Below, one piece after another: positions 61,563 through 64,000 of a stretch of 64,000 nt of DNA. The translations under genes were made by a program, and so were the position numbers. The stretch's first letter is position 1. Each line of letters starts with the position of its first letter. The notes below the pieces were generated by a model that worked only from the letters and a program-made list of their open reading frames with translations, had not been told where the DNA came from and ran no database searches. This DNA is from Sphagnum magellanicum. Its lineage: Eukaryota; Streptophyta; Sphagnopsida; Sphagnales; Sphagnaceae. The stretch is taken from positions 496,001-560,000 of the forward strand of contig CM038918.1 of assembly GCA_021904315.1 (NCBI GenBank), read 5' to 3'.

Positions 61563-64000
61563 GTAAGTCTGCACTAATCTTTTGAACTTGCCATTGTAAA
61601 TATAGGTGAACTCGTGAGTGAAGCTTCTCTGAATTGCATCTAGTCATGAGTAGGAAATTAAGTCTGATTGATGGTGTTTACTCCTATCTGATGAACCGCT
61701 ATTGCAGGGTTAGCCCGTCTCTTCCCATTAGACTGTTGTGATCATAGCACATTGTGTGTAACTGTGATCACAGGAAGCTAATGGAAAGCCACTGACATAT
61801 GGCCTTGTTTCTTGCTGTAGAAGAGTGGCTTTCCATTGGAGATCTACAAGTGCTTTGAAATTATGTAGTTAATCATGTTAGAAACCCTCTGATCACACAT
61901 GTTCTCATAAAAAACAACATATGTAACTTTACATGGTGAATCACAGTCTAGCGCATAGCTCTTGCAATTGGTCAAGCAATTGGTCTACCTGCTATGAGAT
62001 GATTGAAGAGCAAAACTGTCTGGAAAAATATAATAGAAAGTTGCTGTGATCACAACAACCCAATGGAAAAATGTCCTTATTGTTAATGGATCAGGGCGTG
62101 GGCAGCACATGTGCATTTCTTGTCTTTTTGTACGCTACCTCTCTGGTCATCGTCGTTTATGTGATTTGCAGATTAAAGCCGATCCCAATTCCATTATCTC
62201 AATTGCATTTGGAGCACCTCACGTGTGCGATGAAAAGTTCGCCGAAGAGGTCAATAAAAAATCGAATTTCAAAGAGCGCTTCATCAACTTTGTCAATGAA
62301 GCAGACCCCGTCCCGCGCCTTCTCCACAACCTCCGAGGCACTGTGGCGGCAGGATTGAGGGCACAAGGTACAGAGTTATTTAGTATTCCTGATGCGACGT
62401 TGTGGAAAGATCTCGTCGATCAATTGACCTCCAACAACACAAACGAGACTAATCCCCGCGAGTTTCGCCCCATCGGCCAGTACGCATTTCTGCATCCCCA
62501 CAAGCTGGGGCATTCACTGCGTGTATTACCTGCAGATTCAGATGACGTTCGGGAGCAGCTCCAAGGATTACAGTTCACGAAGGAAAACTTGAAGTATCAC
62601 GAGGCAACAAGCTACAAAACTGCAATGGTCAACGCTAAAGTGATCGACAACCCAAGCTCCACCGAATCTCCCGACTCACGCCCATTACCTACCATTATTC
62701 GACCAGAGCCAGAAGTAAGTGAAAATGCTTCATCCGGCCTTCATGTTGAACATGTGAATTGCAAGTGCCAACTTGGTAACGCCTATTGCCACCACTTATC
62801 CTGAAAAAAACGCGTACAATTCAAAATCTTGTATGCAACTGTGAGCATGCTTTTTCTCATCAGGTTGATTCCTCTTCTGTTTCCATTCAAGATACTCGAG
62901 CAAGATGCCAAGTTTATAGTAATGTCCAGTGCAGAAGTTCATACCGAAAAGGTAGTGATATGTTTCCGGAAGGACACACGTGATATGTAGGATTCCAGAA
63001 TCGCGTGCGACTCCCAAGAGTGACTGATAATATTATGTTTTCCAAGATATTCCTTTGTTCAGCGAGAGATGCACAACCAATTTTGATCTTCTTCTTGACG
63101 CTGATGTAGGTCGAAGATAAGAAGTTCAGGGCCATAGATGCTGGCGGGCGTTACGTGATCCTTCAAGGGAAAAATCTCTCGTTTCTTCGTAAACCTGTGA
63201 CGTTGAATGGAACAGACTGTGAGATCATCCATCAATCGGACAGTGAGCTTCGGGTTATAGACCCTTTCGGTCAAGGGCCAAGCAACGCGATGATCTGGAC
63301 ATGGTTTGGGCAAATACCAGTGCCCATTTCTGAAGTAAGCTTCTGTAACCAGCACAGACTGACTCCTAAAAATTAACTGAAAGCATTGTGGCATGTAGCT
63401 GAGTCTGAACCCCTTGTGCACCCTAGTTACCTTTAAAATTTGTTCATGTTCTTTACAAGTGACTTTTGGAAGCTTTTTAGATATGCAGATTTACTCTTGA
63501 TCTGTCTCTTGTTTGAAGAATGGAGAGGCAACGACTACTCCTCATTCAGCTGAGAATTTATTTCCAAAGATTGTACAAACCTGGGTACTTATGGCAAAAG
63601 TACTACCTGTCATTGGAGGTGATCCATGGGAAAAGCACCAAGATCGTTTGGACAACATTGTACAATGTCGGTGAAGTTTGAAGCTTTTTCCTTTTTGCCT
63701 AAGGATCTTCTTGCAAGGCAGTAGATTGTGTATTTATATTAGATCAGTCCTTTCTTTTACCACTTCATGGCTGACTTTGAAAGTCAAGGAATGCTAATTT
63801 TCATCTCTGCTTCTTCAATGCATATCTGAATGGTACAAAAGGAAGAGTTAATTTAGGATAGTGGCATCATCATTCCATAAATCTAGTGCATCTCCACTAA
63901 GTTGACATACTGTTGAGTTGTGGAATATGGCAGGTGTAAATGAGGGGGTGCCAAATACAAAATTGTCCTCGCACTTGAAAGACATACAATGTGGTGAGGG
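61056..64000 (+). CDS. Lipase-like / GTPase multidomain gene, copy 2, 3' end outside window
   Basis: Exons: 61056-61562, 62172-62714, 63110-63334, 63519 to about 63666/63670, 63934 on. The ATG at 61056 (caacaATGGCG) is in excellent plant context. Residues 1-350 form a class-3 lipase-like domain: AFRGT (85-89), HKGF (110-113), nucleophile elbow GHAVGG (145-150, Ser replaced by Ala147), Asp214 in DPVPRL, PIGQYAFL (269-276) and a candidate His312 in KYHEATSY. A beta-rich domain follows. By comparison with copy 1 the protein should continue into a membrane segment and a P-loop GTPase. The loss of Ser and the EDS1/PAD4-like C-terminal pattern suggest a non-enzymatic, perhaps defence-related role; this is inference. 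If the 60975 start were used, the N-terminus would gain a hydrophobic signal-like stretch. Confidence 0.78.
61725..62066. mobile_element. MITE-like insertion in intron 1, copy 2
   Basis: The left end 'ccattagactgttgtgatca' matches the reverse complement of the right end (ending 'tgatcacaacaacccaatgg') over about 26 bp with a few mismatches. Inside are further inverted words ('ggaaagccac' and 'gtggctttcc'). No ORF. Its left edge equals, within about four bases, the start of homology with copy 1 (28367). No clear target duplication. Confidence 0.7.
62172..62714 (+). CDS. Copy 2 exon 2: C-terminal half of lipase-like domain
   Basis: 181 codons, phase 0 at both ends (acceptor 'gatttgcag', donor 'gtaagt'). 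It holds SIAFGAPHV, the Asp motif EADPVPRL, PIGQYAFL and KYHEATSYKT. The longer frame that runs in from 62046 is intron (MITE) read-through, not coding. Confidence 0.85.
63110..63334 (+). CDS. Copy 2 exon 3: beta-rich domain
   Basis: 75 codons, phase 0 at both ends, the only open frame between 'gatgtag' and 'gtaagc'. It reads VEDKKFRAIDAGGRYVILQG and later VIDPFGQGPSNAMIW. The preceding 395-base intron contains a possible small exon (VDSSSVSIQDTRARCQ, from about 62863), but its donor would break the frame, so I leave it out. Confidence 0.8.
63519..63670 (+). CDS. Copy 2 exon 4: linker region, reading frame ambiguous
   Basis: Acceptor 'tttgaag'. Joining from exon 3 in phase 0 gives ENLFPKIVQTWVLMAKVLPV and then WEKHQDRLDNIVQC, and needs the weaker donor AAT|GTCGGT (63667) to join exon 5 in phase. 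The shifted frame (ERQRLLLIQLRIYF, ending LYNVG) uses the better donor CG|GTGAAG (63671) and joins exon 5, but does not join exon 3 in phase. I prefer the first. Confidence 0.55.
63934..64000 (+). CDS. Copy 2 exon 5, cut by window end
   Basis: After acceptor 'aatatggcag' the frame reads VNEGVPNTKLSSHLKDIQC. Copy 1 has VNEQVPKIKLSLHLKEIGC here. The window ends before the place where copy 1 has its 52-bp duplication could be checked. Confidence 0.7.

Noticed and set aside
62863..62950. Possible small exon between copy 2 exons 2 and 3
   Set aside because: The acceptor is good but the donor gives a phase that hits a stop in exon 3. Similarity between copies is no support, since introns are equally alike.
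1..64000. tRNA, rRNA, CRISPR or bacterial operon features
   Set aside because: None seen on reading either strand; no cloverleaf with a proper T-loop, no spaced short repeats, no closely packed genes.

Overview
The window looks like repeat-rich, AT-rich nuclear DNA of a land plant. Evidence: GT-AG introns in plant-like genes, the E-type C-terminus of a PPR protein (a land-plant family), hAT-, CACTA- and MITE-type DNA transposon remnants, and long gene-free stretches. A non-seed plant with a large genome (fern, lycophyte or bryophyte) would fit, but the species cannot be fixed from the sequence alone. No rRNA, tRNA, CRISPR, operon or organellar gene set was seen.

The main content is a pair of same-strand paralogues about 33.35 kb apart, encoding an unusual multidomain protein. 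Copy 2 (61056 to beyond 64000) has a TATA box, a good start codon and intact exons for a class-3 lipase-like domain, a beta-rich linker domain and the start of a further region. Copy 1 (28816-33581) lacks the promoter and exon 1 but shows the 3' half that copy 2 loses at the window edge: a helical linker, a glycine/alanine-rich membrane segment, then a P-loop GTPase domain with G1 (GAEDIGKST), G3 (DFPGG) and G4 (NKVD) motifs. Combined, they imply a lipase-like / membrane / GTPase protein. The lipase elbow is GHAVGG, so the catalytic Ser is replaced by Ala. The C-terminal half of the lipase domain (DPVPRL, PIGQYAFL, HxxxSY) recalls the EDS1/PAD4 group of plant immune lipase-like proteins. Exons of the two copies differ more than their introns, which suggests diversifying selection or gene conversion. 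Copy 1 carries a 52-bp exon duplication and three frameshifts and is called a pseudogene.

Layout: 1-11.5 kb, gene-free DNA with dispersed and tandem repeats; 11.5-12.9 kb, a decayed minisatellite of about 46-47 bp; 12.9-24 kb, gene-free with MITE-like and dispersed repeats; 24.1-25.6 kb, an unknown decayed minus-strand gene; 27.2-28.2 kb, the 5' part of a hAT transposase; 28.4-33.6 kb, lipase-GTPase copy 1, starting at a MITE edge; 35.7-36.8 kb, a PPR pseudogene; 36.9-42.5 kb, dispersed repeats and a CTAC microsatellite; 42.5-47.1 kb, two copies of an older repeat, the second split by a 1.86-kb foldback element; 48.2-49.6 kb, a decayed gene with a RING-like cysteine cluster; 49.7-53.3 kb, a 62-bp minisatellite split by a 2.84-kb non-autonomous CACTA element with a TTT target duplication; 53.3-60.4 kb, gene-free; 60.5-64 kb, lipase-GTPase copy 2.
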